NCBI GenBank assembly: GCA_004431415.1 | Contig: QPMI01000623.1 | Location: forward strand, 104,470 to 168,469 | DNA: 64,000 nucleotides | DNA from: Cyanophora paradoxa | Lineage: Eukaryota > Glaucocystophyceae > Cyanophorales > Cyanophoraceae | Direction: 5' to 3' | Shown: positions 1 through 10,666 of the stretch, in pieces | Position numbering within the stretch: position 1 is the first letter of the stretch | Layout of the letters: each line of letters opens with the position of its first letter | Notes under the pieces: generated by a model | The model's input: only the letters and a program-made list of their open reading frames with translations | What the model was told of the DNA's origin: nothing | Database searches by the model: none | Position numbers and translations under genes: made by a program

Positions 1-321
1 TCGGTTGGCTGAGCTCGAAGGCAAACCAAGCAGGAATGGCCGCCGCCCAGAGTGACGCTTTTTTTCGTCAGCAATGGGGTTCCTTTAAATTGTACCCCAG
101 CAGTTTTCAAAGAATATGAAGACAACGAGTCTGAGGTGAACGGCCTCAGCCGCACTCGGTGGGGCGACAAGTAAAACAGTAAACAAAGCGCACGGATCTT
201 GCCTGAGAGATGGTCAAGCGCATAAGCTCATGGAGCTAAAAAATACGATTACGATCAGATCCAAACAGAAGAATTACGATCGATCTAGACTGAAACCTCA
301 GATCCAAACCTCATAACCATT

Positions 322-426
322 GCGATTGCGATTACGATTAGGGCGTCCTTGATCTGCGATTACGATCGTAATTAGGACGTCCTAGCTTTGATCTGCGATT
401 ACGATTAGCTAGGGCGTCCCTGCAGG
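322..426. repeat. Degenerate short tandem repeat, AT-richer
   Basis: Three imperfect copies of a unit containing gatctgcgattacgatta, each followed by a g-g-c/a-g-t-c-c element (around 322-350, 351-390, 391-426). The stretch is much less GC-rich than the genes that follow. No open frame of interest crosses it. It is probably non-coding repeat or decayed mobile DNA. Confidence 0.6.
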
Positions 427-618
427 GGGGCCACTCTCCTTACGGGGGCCACGCAGGGCCCGGCTGGCCGAGCGTGAGCTCGGCCGCGATGCATATGGGC
501 TGGGCCCGGGGCCCGCGGCCGCGGCGGCCGCAGTGTACATTCCCACACTTGTAGCCCGGACCTGCGTTTTTGTACGTGTACATGTCCAAATGCGTATAGT
601 ACTCAGTGACTTTTCCGG

Positions 619-727
619 AAAAGATTCGAATCTGGGGATCCTGCCAATCGGGGTGAAGATTGTTGACTTGATGCATATGGGAGCACGCTCATCTCCGGAC
701 CCGGGAGCACCGCGCCGACATGATGAT
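619..727. repeat. Dispersed repeat, copy 1
   Basis: The core from 619 is nearly identical to that from 2725: same order of an aaaagattcgaatctgg word, a ggggatcctgcc word, and a segment ending in gttgacttgatg, then gggagcac-ctcatctccgga. Copy 1 has a short insertion (catat) after gacttgatg and an extra segment before the gacatgatg end. The gattcgaatc word resembles, imperfectly, a tRNA B-box (a SINE-like idea only). Confidence 0.7.
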
Positions 728-1012
728 AGGGTTGGGCTTACTAGTACTCCGGTAATACCCCGTCCGGGCCGAGTAAGGGTAAAGTACTGAAAGTTGCAAG
801 GGGGGGTACCCCCTCCCTTGCTCCCCTGGTGAGTTGGTGCGGCGTACTTTCTGTGTTAGCAATTTTTGTAAGATGAGATTCTTTGCATGCGCTCTCGTAT
901 AGGTGTGATCGCATCCTAGCCGCTGCGAGCGGCGGAAAAAAATGCAGGGGCGGGGCTGCGCAAACATGTCGAGGTCGCGCCTCACCTGCTATCGCTATCT
1001 GCACCAAACCAC

Positions 1013-1570
1013 GTGCGCCTGAATGCTCTCAATGCGCTCTACAAACTCTGTCATACATGTCCGGGCTCGAGAAGTGGCGCGTGGCGCGCTAGGCCGCCTC
1101 AAGTACCTGTTGTACCAGGCGCCGGAAAAAAGTGCTCCTGCGAGTTTGGCGCCGAAATCGTGTTGCAGTACCCAGCAGACTTCGTTCGCGCGCTGGTACG
1201 GCGCTTACATCTGCAGCTGGGCGGAGGCGTGGCGCCGACCGAATGCAACTGGCAACACCATGCTCTGACCGTGGCGAAGTTCTGCTCTGCTCGACACCAT
1301 GCGGACACAGCCGGGGCAGATTTGTGGGTTGCGGAGCCTCGGAGAGCACCTACAGCTGCTGAACAACCTGTACAAGCACGTTCGTCTGCGCCGGTAGTAG
1401 GCGCCCGCGACGCCGCCTTCCGGTGCGCATGCGCGCGCGCCGCGGCCGCTTGGCCGACCGTCGGCGCCCTGCGCCCGCCGACCGCAGATCCGAGCTTCAG
1501 CAGCAGCAGCCCTGACGCGTGGGTCTGGCCTCTAGCTATAGCAGCAGCCGCCTCGCGTGCTAGGCGCTAA
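1013..1570 (+). CDS. Uncharacterised 185-codon open frame, doubtful
   Basis: An uninterrupted frame rich in Cys, Ala, Arg and His, with no recognised domain. It sits in a repeat-rich block without intron-bearing neighbours. At this GC content an open frame of this length is expected by chance, so I list it only as the longest sense-strand candidate between the dispersed repeat and the tandem repeat. It could equally be non-coding. Confidence 0.15.
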   Translation: MRLNALNALYKLCHTCPGSRSGAWRARPPQVPVVPGAGKKCSCEFGAEIVLQYPADFVRALVRRLHLQLGGGVAPTECNWQHHALTVAKFCSARHHADTAGADLWVAEPRRAPTAAEQPVQARSSAPVVGARDAAFRCACARAAAAWPTVGALRPPTADPSFSSSSPDAWVWPLAIAAAASRARR

Positions 1571-1788
1571 CGCGCGGGCACGTCGTACGCGTGTTCGGCC
1601 GCGGAGTGCTCCTGCATCTGCCGTATTGGTCTGCATCGGCCCGCGCCAAGCCGCCCTCGCGCACCGATGCCGGCGCCATGTAGCCGGCGGCAGGCTCGAG
1701 AGACAAGCGGCGGCGCGGCCGCGGCTCGACGGGCGCGGCGGGAGCGCGGCGGGCGGGGGCGCGGCTCGCCGGTCAAGCATGTGCATGC

Positions 1789-2216
1789 GCAGGCTATGCG
1801 CAGGGCCCGGCGCCTCCTGCCGCCGCTCCGCCCGCTTCCTCGCCCGCCGCCCCGCCCGCTGCCTCAGCTTCGTCGACTCCAGGTTCGTCCCGCCGCTGCT
1901 GCTACGCACCTGACCCGGCCGATCCCGCCGGGCCCCGCCCCCGCACAGCCGCTGTCGGGGGCGAGCTGACGCCTCAGCTCTGCGCATGCGCAGGCTATGC
2001 GCAGGGCCCGGCGCCACCTGACGCTCCGCTCGCTTCCTCGCCCGCCGCCCCGCCCGCTGCCTCAGCTTCGTCGACTCCAGGTTCGTCCCGCCGCTGCTGC
2101 TACGCACCTGAACCGGCCGATCCCGCCGGGCCCCGCCCCCGCACAGCCGCTGTCGGGGGAGAGCTGACGCCTCGCGATCGGCCCTTCGCAGGCTATATAT
2201 GCGGAGGGCACGGCGC
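1789..2216. repeat. ~200-bp tandem repeat, about 2.1 copies
   Basis: Units start with gcaggctatgcgcagggc at 1789 and 1990, and a diverged third start lies at 2188 (gcaggctatatatgcgg). Units 1 and 2 share almost the whole unit, including the cagcttcgtcgactcc and gctgctgctacgcacctg words. The spacing is 201 then 198 bp, so minus-strand frames stay open through two units and produce a repetitive Arg-rich shadow protein. No real gene is evident. Confidence 0.8.
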
Positions 2217-2329
2217 CACCTGCCGCTCCTAGCTCCCGTGCCCCTCCCCGGGCCCGCCGCCGCCTCGCCGCCGCCTCCCTCCCCACCCCACCCGCCCACC
2301 TCGGCACCCCGCCTGCCGCTGCCTGCCTT

Positions 2330-2481
2330 CCCCCCCCCCCCCCCCCCCCGAAGTGCCCTGCAATGAGTCAAGTACCCCCCCTTGCACCTCCGCGCGCGGC
2401 CCGCACTTGAAGCACTTGCACAGGGCCGGGCGCGGTCTGCTAGTATTACCCCGAGTATTACTGAGGAAACCCCTCTCCTCC

Positions 2482-2513
<32 letters not shown>
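2330..2513. repeat. Two poly-C tracts (20 and 31 nt)
   Basis: Uninterrupted C runs at 2330-2349 and 2483-2513 flank a 130-bp segment. Elsewhere in the window such runs fall in introns with C on the sense strand, but no gene could be built here. Confidence 0.85.
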
Positions 2514-2515
<2 letters not shown>

Positions 2516-2703
2516 CCCGGCGAGCTCGAGCTAAGGCGGAGGCATGTCCTGCGACGTGAGCCAGCGCAGCCCGGCTGGAAAGCTTCTGAATCGATAGCTG
2601 AGCAACGCTATATGCGCCAAACTGCGCTCCCCGCGCTGCTAGAGCCTGCCCTGCTAGAGGTTGGACGTGTTTGATTGCGATTGCGATCTGGGGTTGGACG
2701 GAA

Positions 2704-2813
2704 TCTAGCCGCGTTTCCTGCACGAAAAGATTCGAATCTGGGGATCCTGCCAATCGGGGTGAAGAGTGTTGACTTGATGGGAGCACTCTCATCTCCGGAG
2801 CACCGACATGATG
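2704..2813. repeat. Dispersed repeat, copy 2
   Basis: Best-preserved copy of the element at 619. Its 5' part (tctagccgcgtttcctgc then acgaaaa) is also shared with copy 3 at 2892, so copies 2 and 3 may come from one duplication. Confidence 0.75.
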
Positions 2814-2891
2814 TCACTGATAATGATGATGAGAGTGCTCCGGAACAGAGCTGGGCGCGCTGCACTACATCATGTGTCTACACTGAACGCT

Positions 2892-2955
2892 TCTAGCCGC
2901 GTTTCCTGCACGAAAATATGCGGATCTGGGGGTCCTGCCAGTCTGGATGAAGCTT
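2892..2955. repeat. Dispersed repeat, copy 3 (diverged)
   Basis: Shares the 25-nt leader of copy 2 and then a diverged version of the core (cggatctgggggtcctgcc, then gatgaag). It lies about 50 bp beyond the 3' end of the methyltransferase gene. Confidence 0.65.
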
Positions 2956-3006
2956 GCCGGGTGGAACCTGTTCCACCGTAAAGTGCTGACATTCACTTTA
3001 GTTCTT

Positions 3007-3724
3007 CTACCAGGCTGGCATGGCATTAGGATCGGGACCATCACAAACCTGCATCAGCATCTTGTAGAAGTTCAGTTCTTCTGCTTTTCGAAGCTCGTGC
3101 GAGATAAGGACGGTTGACGTCGCGGTTGTAAGATCCAAAAGACTCTTCACAAGAAGTGGATGACTTTCAACTGTGAATCGGTTACTATCCATAAAATGTT
3201 TGTGGCACCGCGACACATGCATACCATAGTATAGGCAATCTGCAACCAGGACGATGTCGAACGGGGGCTGCAATGCGCTCGCGTCTGAGCCCCACTCGAA
3301 ACTCAAAATTTGTACTCGGTCGTCGACGTGGTTGCGTTGGGTATTCGAAGTCCTGCATTAAACTCGTTAAAACGAGTTTAAACCGAGTTGCAGCGCTTAC
3401 ATTAGAGGTATTAATGGTTTCCGGTCGGTCAGTACCACCTCCTTTGCACCAAGGACTCTAAGATCCAATGTCTTGGGGCTGGGGCATGCATATGCGTGGG
3501 GTCGCGTACGCGAGAGAGAGGCCGCAGATGCCAGTGCCTGCTCCCAGCTCGATCACTCTAGATTCCCGTAATCTCTCAGCAGAAAATTCCTCATTGGAGT
3601 GCGCCAGATACGCGCTTAGCACCAAAGCCGCATCCCATGTGGTACCGCCGTGAGCGAGCAGGCCGAGATCCTCCGTCGTTTTGACCTCGAGGCCGTCCCG
3701 CAGCGCGAAGACGCGCTCCGCCAT
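3007..3724 (-). CDS. METTL21-family protein-lysine methyltransferase-like
   Basis: Class I SAM-dependent methyltransferase of the METTL21/FAM86 type, which methylates lysines on chaperones or similar cytosolic proteins; the substrate here is unknown. Three exons give a continuous protein from MAERVFALRDG. The domain opens with LLAHGGTTWDAALVLSAYL, then motif I VIELGAGTGICGLSLA (SAM-binding glycine loop), then after an intron VLGAKEVVLTDR with the acidic residue after strand 2. After a second intron come LSFEWGSD and the post-I block FDIVLVADCLYY. Junctions: donor gtacgc after the motif I exon, acceptor ttag; donor gtaagc, acceptor tgcag. I chose the Met at 3724 because it directly precedes the conserved part; a frame continues upstream to 3853. 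Length about 195 residues fits the family. Family call is secure, subgroup not. Confidence 0.82.
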
Positions 3725-4045
3725 ACGCGACGCTGCGCGGCTCGCTCGAGGGCACGAGCGCGGAGGCGACGCGCGCGCGCGCGCACCCGTCACGCGGAGC
3801 GCTCGTCGCTTGCGTTTATCCGCAGCTAGTATGCCCGTGTTATCAATGTGCAAGCCTTCGTCTTACGAGAGTACCCCCCGCAAGCTTCGTCCCCGGCTGT
3901 GAAGTTGAGCAGCCCGGCCGAACCGTTCCTCGTGCGGGTTACGATGGCCGAGGCACTAGCTTCACGTTCACGTCTCAATCCGTCGACATCGGCCCCGGCC
4001 GGGACGCCAGGGTATGTAGGAGTTCGCGCGGCGTTGCGGGGCGAT

Positions 4046-6113
4046 ATGGCCGACCGTAAGCCGTCACTCTGGGAGCGCTGCACCGCGGTTTGCTCGGCGA
4101 GCAAGGTTGACCCGGCCTCGGTGCCCGCCGCGACCCGCAGTCAAGTTCGCAGCTGCTGACCGCCGCCCGACGGCGTCCAGGTTCTCGACAGCGTGGTCTG
4201 GGTAGCGGACTTTCAACAACAGGTATCTCTCTTGCCCTCTCTCTTGTAGCTATCTTGTAAGAGTTTTTGCCAGCTGCGAACAATCGAAGCCAAGAGGTAC
4301 ACGAGTGCGAGCGAATTCGAGCGCGACAGGCAACATGTCCTCGACTTCTTCCTCCGGGTGCAGCCCCCCGCCGTGCTGCACCCCCCGAGCGCTCTGACCC
4401 GTCGTGCAGGAGGCGGGCATCTCCGAGCAGTGTTCGCCCGGTCCGCCGGACGGCGGCCCTTCGCAGCTAACGCACCGAGCAGCTGGATATATTGTGCGGG
4501 AGGTGGCGCGCGTGAGCGAGAGCGTGACGAGGGGCATCGACGGGGCGAACAAGTCCCGCCTGCAGACTGCCGAGCGCAAGTCGGTCTTCTTGCAGGAGTT
4601 CAACCCGCATGTCGCCGTCCAGACCGACTCCGGTGCGCCCCGCTCCGCCGCCACGGGCATCGTTTCAAACTCGAGCCGCGCCGGGCAGCGGCGGAGCCGG
4701 GGGAGGGGGAGCTGCGGGCGCAGGCGAAGCGCGACCACGAGAAGCTCGTGGAGACGCTGGGGAAGCTGCGCGGCTTCGAGGAGACGGTGCGATGGCGCGC
4801 CTCCGGAGCGCGGCGGCGCTGACGCAGGCACGACCAGATCCGCTCCCTCGAGGCCTCCGTCCACGAGCTCGAGGCCGTCCGGGAGCGCTACGAGTCCGAG
4901 GCGCGTGCCTGCGCCCCCCGCCGGCCGCACACGTCGAGCGGGGCGCGCAGATCAAAGCGCTCTCCGACGAGGTCAGCACACTGGGGGCGGAGAACGTCGT
5001 CCTCAAGTGCATCGTCAAGCTGAAGGAGGTGCGCGGCGCTGCACGGCGCGGCGCGGGGGCGGGCAGGGCGGCGCGGGGAGGCGAGCGTGGCGGGGCGGCA
5101 GGTGGAGGCGCAGCAGCAGTCGCGGGGGAGCATGGCGTCGAACGCGCACGGGGACGACGGGGCGGAGGGGGAGGAGGGCGGGAGCCCGCGGCGCATCGCG
5201 ACGGCGTCGGCCTTCGCGGAGGCCCTCCAGGCCGCCGCCAGCGCCCGCACCTCCGCCGCCGCCGCCCCTCTCCCCGTCTGCCCCGCCCCGCCCGGCGCCC
5301 CCGCCCGGCGCCGACGCGCTGCAGGGCGAGCTCGCGTCGGCGCGGCCCTCGGTGATGGACGCGCGCGCCGAGCCCTCTGCCGCCGCGTCAGGCCGGCCCT
5401 CGGCGGCGGCGGCTACGGCGGCGGCGGCGCCCGACGAGGAGGCTCGGCGGCTGGCCCTGCAACGCGGCCTCAAGGTGCTCCGGCCCGGCCCGAGGGCGCG
5501 GGGCCGGGGGCGAGCGGGGCGCAGGGGTACATGAGCGACGTGTTCTCCCTGAGGAACCCGGCGTCGCCGCCGACGTCGCCGCCGGGGGCCGGCGCGGAGC
5601 TCGGCCCCGAGCTCGCCTCCACCCTCGCCGCCAGCGGCGTCGACCCCGCCTCCTCCGACCTCCTCCAGGACATCGCCCAGTACGAGGTGCGACCGGCGCC
5701 TGTCCGCGGGGCGCGCCCCCGCATCCTTGCCCCCCGCTCTCACTCACGGCCCTCGCGGGGCGGCAGGCGCGCCTGCGCTCGCACATGCACACCGTCGCGC
5801 AGGAGCGCCTCAAGGCCCGCCTCAGCGGCCAGCTCGGTCCGCCGCGCCGCGCCCGCCTTCGGTCCCCCTCCTGCGCGCTGAGGCCGCCCCAGCAGCTGCC
5901 GCGGGTAAGCCGCCGCTGGCGCCGGCGCCGCCGTCGGGGGGCACGTCGGTGGCGTCGACGTCGGGCGCGGAGAGCGGGCGCTCGAGCCGCTCCAGCACGG
6001 GCACCGGCCCCTCGCGGGCCCCCGCGCCCCCGACCCCGGGCTTCACCGTCGCCGTCCCCGTCGCCGTCCCCGTCGCCGTCCCCGGCGCCCGCCGCTCGAG
6101 CGGCGCTGCATAG
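4046..6113 (+). CDS. Coiled-coil protein, unknown function
   Basis: A multi-exon gene that I do not recognise. Starting at MADRKPSLWERCTAV, exons join through GT-AG introns into VLDSVVWVADFQQQ, RYTSASEFERDRQHVLDFF, then GYIVREVARVSESVTRGI and HDEK-type helices. The middle is clear heptad coiled coil: AKRDHEKLVETLGKLRGFE, IRSLEASVHELEAVRERYE, IKALSDEVSTLGAENVVLK. The C-terminal third is Ala/Pro/Ser-rich low complexity and ends with a short VAVP tandem repeat just before the stop. One intron (after YESE) begins with GC. The exon before HDQI may use a GC donor and a 33-nt intron. It may be a cytoskeletal or basal-body protein, but that is only inferred from the coiled coil. Confidence 0.6.
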
Positions 6114-6235
6114 CGCTTTTTTGAAACTGTTTTGATTAGGGCATTGTACATGGACGTAAGCCCTCTCACGATCCTCCCGCCTCCCCCAACTGCTTCCTGT
6201 ACCAGCGGGAGACGCCCTGCACGGGCACACTTGAT

Positions 6236-6862
6236 CAGCGAGCGGCGCCGACGTCGATTTGTCCCGGCCGCGGACCTGGCCGCCTTGGGGAGCGGCGGGC
6301 CGGGCAGGAAACAGGGCGGCGATGCCGAGGGCGCCGCTTGCGCCAAGGCGAGCGAGGGAGGCGTTCCAGGCCACCGCGGGGCCGCTCTCCGCGTATCCCA
6401 GCGTCGCGTAGAACGGCGCCACGTCGCTCTGGCAGCTCAGGTAGCACGCGCGCATCCCCAGGCTGCGATCCCGTCGACAAAGACCCCGCGCGCACGTGCC
6501 GGCCGCCGGGCGCACCTCGTAGCGAGCTCCTCGGCGGCGCGCATGAGCAGGCGGCCGAGGCCCGCCCTCCGCAAGGACGGGTCCACGAGCAGAGACTCGA
6601 TGACGCCGACGCCGTCCGCACTGGCGTCGCGCTCGGCCTCATCGACCGGTATGGCCTTGGACAGCTTCACATGCCCCACGACGCGCGTCCGGTCTTCAGC
6701 GGGGACCAGGAGCAGCCTGCACGGCAGCTGGCTCCCAGCCGCGCGCCTCTGAGCGTCCCTGGCGCTCTCGCTCTTATGCCACTGCTCGCTGAGGAGCGCG
6801 AGCGCCGCCGGCCAGAGCTCGGGTTGCGCGTCCAAGTCGATGACCTCGTACGCGCCGCTCAT
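6236..6862 (-). CDS. NAA80-like N-terminal acetyltransferase (GNAT fold)
   Basis: GNAT-family acetyltransferase resembling NAA80 (NAT6), the animal enzyme that acetylates the mature N-terminus of actin. Exon 1 (from Met 6862) has the NAA80-like opening around LLSEQWHKSESAR, then VVGHVKLSKAIPV and VGVIESLLVDPSLRRAGLGR, the acetyl-CoA loop (R/Q-x-x-G-x-G/A). After an intron with donor gtgcgc, acceptor gatcgcag, exon 2 gives LGMRACYLSCQSDVAPFYAT then LGYAESGP, the end of the GNAT fold. The frame stays open past 6236 into the 3' end of the convergent neighbour, so the stop and possible last intron are unresolved and the left limit is approximate. Substrate is inferred from family resemblance only. 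Confidence 0.72.
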
Positions 6863-7278
6863 TGCTGAAGCAAGATGAGCTGCGCGGCGGTGCGGCGGCG
6901 CCTGGCGCGGCCGCCGACGTCGACGGGCCGCTGCGAGCGCCGGCGGCGATCAGGGGGGTAGACTCGACGCAAGGCGGCCCGGCAACGTGGACGCTACGCT
7001 CATCGCTGAGCAGGAGTCAGACCCCCGACGAAATAGTGGCCGGCGCTGGCCGCAGCCAGAGCAACCGCTGCGCTCATCGCTGAGCAGGACTTCTGTCTGC
7101 AGCCCTGTATGTTTCTCGAAGTACAAAATAGTTGCCGCAGCCAAAGCTGCGCTCGTAAGCGCGTACGTGGTCACCGTATGCGTACTAGGGCGGGGCATCC
7201 AGCTCTGGCGTCTGCAGCTGCGTAGACGAGTAGTATGTTTCTCGAAGTACAGTAAGCCACGTCGACACCATCCTGCCA
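6863..7278. promoter_or_regulatory. Divergent intergenic region with direct repeats
   Basis: Lies between the starts of the NAA80-like gene (-) and the START gene (+). It holds two direct repeats: gctcatcgctgagcagga near 6998 and 7074, and gtatgtttctcgaagtaca near 7109 and 7233. No gene is seen. Repeated words in a shared 416-bp 5' region could be regulatory or a decayed duplication. Confidence 0.5.
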
Positions 7279-10200
7279 ATGGCCTCGGTTGAGGGATTTA
7301 CACTAGCTCCTCGTCCGGGCGGGTCGCTTTCCCAGCGGGCCCCGAGAAGGTCCAGCATCGCAGCCGATGAAGCGTACGCAGGCTTGCTGCAGCCTCCCAG
7401 GCCGCGGCGCGCGAGCGTGTCGGTGTCGCCAGCCCGGGAGCGAGCGATGGAGAGCGCCAGCGCCTATCTCGAGCACCTGCCGGCGATCGAGCCGCGTTTG
7501 GCTCTCAAGCTTCAACGACTGTCCATCCCGAGCCATAGGGCAGTGGACGGCGTGCCGGGGGCGCCCAGCGAGAGCGTGAAGCAGAGGCGTTCGGTGCGGC
7601 TCCTCGTGGAAGACGGAGACGCCGCGCAGCCTGCCTCGGAGACGGGCGGCAGCGCCGGTGCGCACCCGCAGCCGGCGGAGGCGACGGGCTCGGGCCCTGG
7701 CCCGAGCGTCCCGGCGCTGAAGAGCCACGGTCTCCGCGACGAGGGCGAGTCGCACAAGGCGGCACATGGCGGGGCGCAGGGGGCCCACCGCTCCCCGCCG
7801 CGGGCGTCCCACCGGCACCCGCCGCGGGAGGCGGAGGCCGGGGCGACGGGGGCGCACGTCCTCTACTCGAGCCAGAGCGTGCCGGCCCTGCACCCCGACG
7901 CTCACACGTCCTCGCGGCCCCACTTCCTTCGGCCGATGGCGCCGGACGCCTCGGGGCCGTCTTCGAGCGAGGAGCTGGGGCGGCAGCCGCGGCAGCGCGC
8001 GCTCTCCACGCCCTCGCTGCACCACGCGGGGCGGCCCCCGCAGGCGGCCTCGCACGCCGGCGTGCCGGAGGGCGAGGGTGGGGCGCCGGCGCCGGCGGCG
8101 ACGGAGGGCGACGTCAAGGAGGCGCTGTTCCTCGGCAAGATCCTCGTGCGCCGCGCCGCGGGGCCGGCAAGGGGAGGGAGGGGCGAGCGGGGCGGCAGGT
8201 GCGGTACGTGCTGCGGGCGGACGGGGGCCGGCTGGTGGCGCGGGACGACGTCGCCGCCGCGCTCGGCCTCCCCGCCTCCGCCGTCCCCGCCCGCCACCCC
8301 TCCGCCTCGCCCGGGGCGCGCCTCGGCCCGGGCGCCGCTGGAGGTGCCGTTCGCGGACGACGCGGGGGTCTTCGCGGCCTGCCTGGGGCGCGGGGTCCCC
8401 GCGGAGCGCGCGCAGGCCTTCACAGACTTCCTCCACGCCCTCGCCGCCCCTCCCCGCCCTCCCGCCCCGCCCGGCCTCGCCGCCCGCCCCGCCCTGGAGC
8501 CGGGCGACCCGAGCGAGCTCTGGCGCGCCTCGAACGCGGAGATCGCGAGCTGGCTCTCCCGCCGCGACTGCGAGCGTGCGTCCGGCCGCCGCCGCAGCCC
8601 CCCGCGCGCGGCGACGCGGCGCGCAGGGATCGACGAAGAGCGGACGCGCATGCAGGCGTCGCTGTCGGCAGCGTGGGAGACGGGCGTGGGGCCGGGGCCG
8701 GGGGCGGGGGCGGAGGGCAAGGTCTCCCCCACCAGGGGCCTCCTCTACGAGGGGGTGGAGGCGGGGCGGGAGACCCCCGCGCCGCCCTCACCCGCAAGGC
8801 GCGCGCCCCGCCGGCCGGCCCGCCGCCCGGGGCCTCACGGGCGGGGCGCAGTACGAGGCGCTGCGGGCGGCGGCGCGGGCGGTGCACGACACGCGCCGCG
8901 AGGTCGCCGACGAGCCCGGCCCGCCCGACGCCCGCCGCCGCGGGTGCGCTCCTCGCTCGCTTGCCGCCCTCCGCTGCCCCACGCGACCCGAGCCGGGCGC
9001 GCAGGTCGCTCGCCGGGTCCGACTCGGAGATGCCGCCGCCGGCGCTGCTCGCCGGCGGCTCGCCGCGGCGTGGGCCGGGGCCGCCTGGGCCGCCGGGGCG
9101 GGGCCGGCGCGGAAAGCGGGCACGGCGAGCGTGCCGGAGCTCGCGGCGCCGCGCGGGCGGGCGCTATCGGTCTCGCCGCAGCCGCGGCGGGCGGGGGCGG
9201 GGCCGGGGAGGCGGGCGGGGCGTGGCGGGCGGTGGCGATGGATGGCTGGGCGGCCGTGCAGGCGTTCATCAAGCGTCCGGCTGGCTCGCACGTGCCCATC
9301 CTCCGCTCCACCGGCACCGTCGCGGCGAGCCCCGCGACCGTCGCCTCGTTCCTGTGGAGCCGCCGGCGCGCGTGGTGCGCCCCCGCCCCGCGCGCCGGGC
9401 TCGGGGTCGCGGGGGCGAGGGGGGCGGGGCCAGGGAGGGGATGGCGCGCCACGTGGAAGTCCTCGAGATGCTCGACGAGCGCACCCGCCTCGAGAAGGCC
9501 CGCCCCACGCCCCCGCCCCGCCCCTCCCGCCCCCCACCCGACGCGCGGCGGCGGGGGCGCAGGTGACGCACGAGGCGCTGGCGGAGGGGGTGCCGCCGCG
9601 CGACTTCCTGCTCGCCACGACGTACCGCCGCTACGCCCCCGACCGCTACCTCGTCGCCTCCGCCTCCGTCCAGCACCCCGCCCACCCGCCCCGCCCCGCC
9701 GCCCCTCCCGGCCCCCTCCCCGGCCCCTCCTCCGGCCCCTCGCCAAGGCCCGCCCCCCCGCGCCCCCGCGATGCAGACAGCGGCGCCTCACCGGCGGGGC
9801 GCGCAGTCGACGAGCGAGCGGGGGCACGTCTTCTTCTCGGGGTGCGCCGCCTCCCGCCCCCGCCCCCGCGGCGCCCCGCCTTCTCAGCCCTCCCCCGCAG
9901 CTTCTACGTGCGCCCCGGGCCCCCGGGGGCGGCTGTCGGCCCGACGGGCGAGGCGGCCCAGGTGCGGCGCCGTTTCCGCCTCCCCTGCGACCCCAGCGGG
10001 CGATCCCCGCCGGCGCGGCGCCGCAGATCGTGCACGTGGCGCAAATCGAGTACGGGTCGCTGCTGCCCTCCTTCCTGCAGCGCTTCTGCTGGCAGAACGA
10101 GCTCCTCAACGGCGCGCCGGCCCCTCCCGCGGGGCGCCGGGGGGCGGGGCGGGCGGGGGCGACGGGGGCGGCAGTGGCGACGCTGCGGGGGGCGCTGCTG

Positions 10201-10666
10201 GGGAGCTCTCGACGGCCGGCTCGGGCTTCACGGCGCTGGCGGGGGCGCAGCTCGACGAGGCGCCGCGCCCCGCCGGCGCCGCCTGGCGCACCGCCTCCCT
10301 CGCCCTCACCGCCATCGCCGTCCGCCCCGCCCTCTGCCCCCTCGCAACCCCCTCACCGCAGCGCAGGCGGCGCGCGGGGCGGGGCGGGCGGGGCGGAGGG
10401 CGGGGCCGGGGGCGCGGGGAGCGCCTCGGAGGAGGAGGAGGCGGAGGAGCGGGTGCAGGCGGCCGAGGAGGCCGAGCGCCGCCGCATCGCCGCCGCCGAG
10501 CGCGCCGCCCGCACCCTCCCCAACCTCCAGTGCCCGCCCCGCGCCCCCGCATCCCCGCCCCGCGCCCCCGCCGAGGCCGCCGCCGCGCAGGCAGTGGACG
10601 GAGCTCGAGGAGAAGCGGGCGAGGCGCGAGGGGCAGCTACCGAAGGCCGACGCCCGGCCCCCCTGA
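7279..10666 (+). CDS. START-domain lipid-transfer-like protein
   Basis: Starts at MASVEGFTLAPRPGG; the first about 290 residues are Ser/Pro/Arg-rich and probably disordered. A middle block, VRYVLRADGGRLVARDDVAA then VPFADDAGVFAACLGRGVP, is of unknown type. The C-terminal half matches a START (StAR-related lipid transfer) domain in order: a helix with WAAVQAFIKRP, a strand IL(R)STGTVAASPATVASFLW, HVEVLEMLDERT, GVPPRDFLLATTYRRYAPD then RYLVASASVQH, and IVHVAQIEYGSLLPSFLQ. START domains bind lipids in a hydrophobic cavity. The tail is acidic coiled coil (EEEEAEERVQAAEEAERRR) and ends QWTELEEKRARREGQL before a TGA. Many C- or G-rich introns interrupt the START part; frames were joined by eye. Ligand unknown. 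Confidence 0.68.

Larger units (their letters stand above)
1..1012. other. Intergenic, repeat-bearing, no secure gene
   Basis: Apart from the tandem repeat at 322-426 and the first copy of a dispersed repeat at 619-727, I see no supported gene here. Short open frames on both strands lack exon-like continuity and recognisable motifs. Base composition shifts from AT-richer (1-420) to GC-rich (from about 440). Confidence 0.5.

Noticed and set aside
619-640. tRNA gene suggested by gattcgaatc
   Set aside because: No acceptor stem, D-arm or anticodon arm can be formed around it, and the word is part of a dispersed repeat.
1532-2371. A 279-codon minus-strand frame through the 200-bp repeat
   Set aside because: Its repetition comes entirely from the DNA repeat; no motif, start context or splice structure.
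4250-4930. Minus-strand 226-codon frame opposite the first coiled-coil gene
   Set aside because: The plus-strand exons splice in phase into good coiled coil; the antisense frame has no motif.
7766-10666. A 966-codon open frame overlapping the START gene
   Set aside because: Arg/Pro/Ala-rich shadow of the real frame. It shares only the last exon (QWTELEEKRARREG). High GC keeps off-frames open.
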